DNA of 5,413 nucleotides from CAZDOD01 sp964506935 (GTDB lineage Bacteria; Desulfobacterota; Zymogenia; Zymogenales; Zymogenaceae), in contig CAZDOD010000190.1 of assembly GCA_964506935.1 (NCBI GenBank), forward strand, positions 1 through 5,413, read 5' to 3'. Below, one piece after another: positions 4,364 through 5,413 of the stretch. The notes beneath the pieces were generated by a model. The model made no database searches, was not told where the DNA came from, and saw nothing but the letters and a program-made list of their open reading frames with translations. Made by a program: the position numbers and the translations under genes. How positions within the stretch are numbered: position 1 is the first letter of the stretch; each line of letters starts with the position of its first letter.

Positions 4364-5413
4364 ATGATCCTGAAAAAGGCTAATATAAAGAGGGTTGTCT
4401 TTTTAGTTCTTACACTCTCTTTTTTTCTTTCTTTTGTGAAACCCGCGGTCTCAGGAAGCTGGTTTGAAGACTGGAAGGATAAGATCCTCTACTATCATGA
4501 CCTTTTGGAAAAACTGATATTTTTACCCGAGCTCCCTCCGCCCAAGTCGAGAATAGATATCCTCATCTTGGGTCTAGACGGAAGGAGGGGAGAGCAGCAC
4601 CGAAGGTCTGACGCCATCCACTGTGTTACGTTTTGGCCATATAAGGGGAAGATAAGGATCATCTCAATCCCCCGTGGAACCATGAGTGAAAAGATTATGG
4701 ATGGGAAAGAGATCATCGCCGACACCTACTCCATAGGAGGAAAAGATCTTACCATAGAGTGCGTTGAGGAATACCTCGATCTCAAGATCGATTACTATGT
4801 GATTGTGGGTTTTTCCGAGGCACAGGCCATTTTTGAAAAGCTGGGTTATAACGGTGAGGAGACTCTTCAGGTGCTCCGTTCGAGAAAGGCCTACCTGATT
4901 GGGGACCCGCAGCGCTCACACAACCAGGCCATTTTCATGGCCTCGGAGATTATGAGAAATTACCCCCATTTCAAAAATTATCCCACCCTCGGCAGGGCGC
5001 TCCTCTTTGTCGGAAAAGAAATAGTGGATACAAACATGCCCTTTGAGTTGATGGTGCAGATCTCCGATCTCTATCTCGAAAACGGGATAAACGGAATAGA
5101 TCTCTTGATGAAGCCCGAGCATCACATGATGGAGGTGAAAGATATTGAGATCACCCCCGATACAGTCAGCGACATTTTAAAAGAGCAAAAAGAGAAGCTC
5201 GAAGAGTGTGAAGAGGCGATGAAGGATATTCAGGAGACCGAAGAGGAGGACGCCCTTCCGATGTCACAGTACCTCTCAGGAATCATCAATTATCATAAGA
5301 GGCTTTTGGGAAAGGACGACAGGAATATCATCATGCGAAACCGCCCCAGATATGACGACCACCTCTGGTATCAGGTGAAAAGCAAAAAACTGTCTGAAAG
5401 ACTCCACTTCGAG
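4364..5413 (+). CDS. LCP (LytR-CpsA-Psr) family envelope protein, 3'-truncated by the window
   Basis: This is a probable secreted or membrane-anchored LCP protein; characterised members transfer polyprenyl-phosphate-linked glycopolymers to the cell envelope. The frame runs 350 codons from the ATG at 4364 to the right edge. An AGGA lies 10 nt upstream. Residues 1-31 look like a signal peptide or anchor (MILKKANIKR, hydrophobic 11-25, then KPAVSG). LCP landmarks: DILILGLDGR (65-74), RSD (81-83), IRIISIPRG (97-105), D120 with YSIGG (122-126), KIDYYVIVGF (141-150), and the phosphate-binding cluster R172, R174, GD (180-181), R184 and Q188. The usual PRD is PRG here. The stretch between VGF and the arginine cluster is much shorter than in typical members. 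After the core comes a Glu/Lys-rich helical region (about 266-297) of unknown role. The family call is firm at motif level; the substrate is unknown. Confidence 0.83.
   Translation, partial: MILKKANIKRVVFLVLTLSFFLSFVKPAVSGSWFEDWKDKILYYHDLLEKLIFLPELPPPKSRIDILILGLDGRRGEQHRRSDAIHCVTFWPYKGKIRIISIPRGTMSEKIMDGKEIIADTYSIGGKDLTIECVEEYLDLKIDYYVIVGFSEAQAIFEKLGYNGEETLQVLRSRKAYLIGDPQRSHNQAIFMASEIMRNYPHFKNYPTLGRALLFVGKEIVDTNMPFELMVQISDLYLENGINGIDLLMKPEHHMMEVKDIEITPDTVSDILKEQKEKLEECEEAMKDIQETEEEDALPMSQYLSGIINYHKRLLGKDDRNIIMRNRPRYDDHLWYQVKSKKLSERLHFE

Noticed and set aside
4495..5125. Minus-strand open frames within the LCP gene
   Set aside because: The plus-strand frame here is continuous for 350 codons with LCP motifs. 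The opposite frames have no support.

Overview
The window is bacterial. It has Shine-Dalgarno-led genes, two near-perfect sigma70-type promoters and an LCP-family envelope protein. GC content is moderate, and the intergenic regions are visibly AT-rich. I cannot name the organism. A free-living environmental, possibly anaerobic, bacterium would fit, but that is a guess.

Layout: (1) 1-1370 (+) is the 3' part of an N-acyl-D-amino-acid deacylase-type amidohydrolase, followed by hairpins that probably end its transcript. (2) 1623-1940 and 2193-2567 (-) encode two small membrane proteins of unknown function. The second seems to begin at a non-canonical AUA codon. (3) 2701-3177 (-) is an ImmA/IrrE-type zinc protease with HEYFH, and 3324-3803 (-) is an XRE-family repressor. 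A terminator-like hairpin lies between them. (4) 3804-4009 is a 206-bp divergent control region. (5) 4010-4264 (+) is a small helix-turn-helix protein. (6) 4364-5413 (+) is a secreted or membrane-anchored LytR-CpsA-Psr (LCP) protein that runs off the right edge.

The centre of interest is the switch at 2193-4264. An XRE repressor followed by an ImmA-type protease is the arrangement known from the ICEBs1 ImmR/ImmA pair, where the protease destroys the repressor to induce the divergent genes. Here the control region holds two divergent promoters. The leftward one is TTGACA-17 bp-TATAAT and the rightward one is TTGACA-17 bp-TATAAA. Four copies of a 17-bp motif (TTGAC-N5-GG-N-A-N-C core) lie across it in alternating orientation, about 32, 33 and 61 bp apart centre to centre. 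Two copies contain the -35 boxes, so one repressor could control both directions. The leftward promoter lies so close to the repressor ATG that its mRNA should be leaderless, as with phage lambda cI from PRM.

The inferred circuit is: repressor holds both promoters; the protease, perhaps signalled through the adjacent membrane protein, relieves repression; the small HTH protein and possibly the LCP gene are then expressed. No integrase, transposase or attachment site is visible, so whether this is part of a mobile element or a resident stress switch is open.
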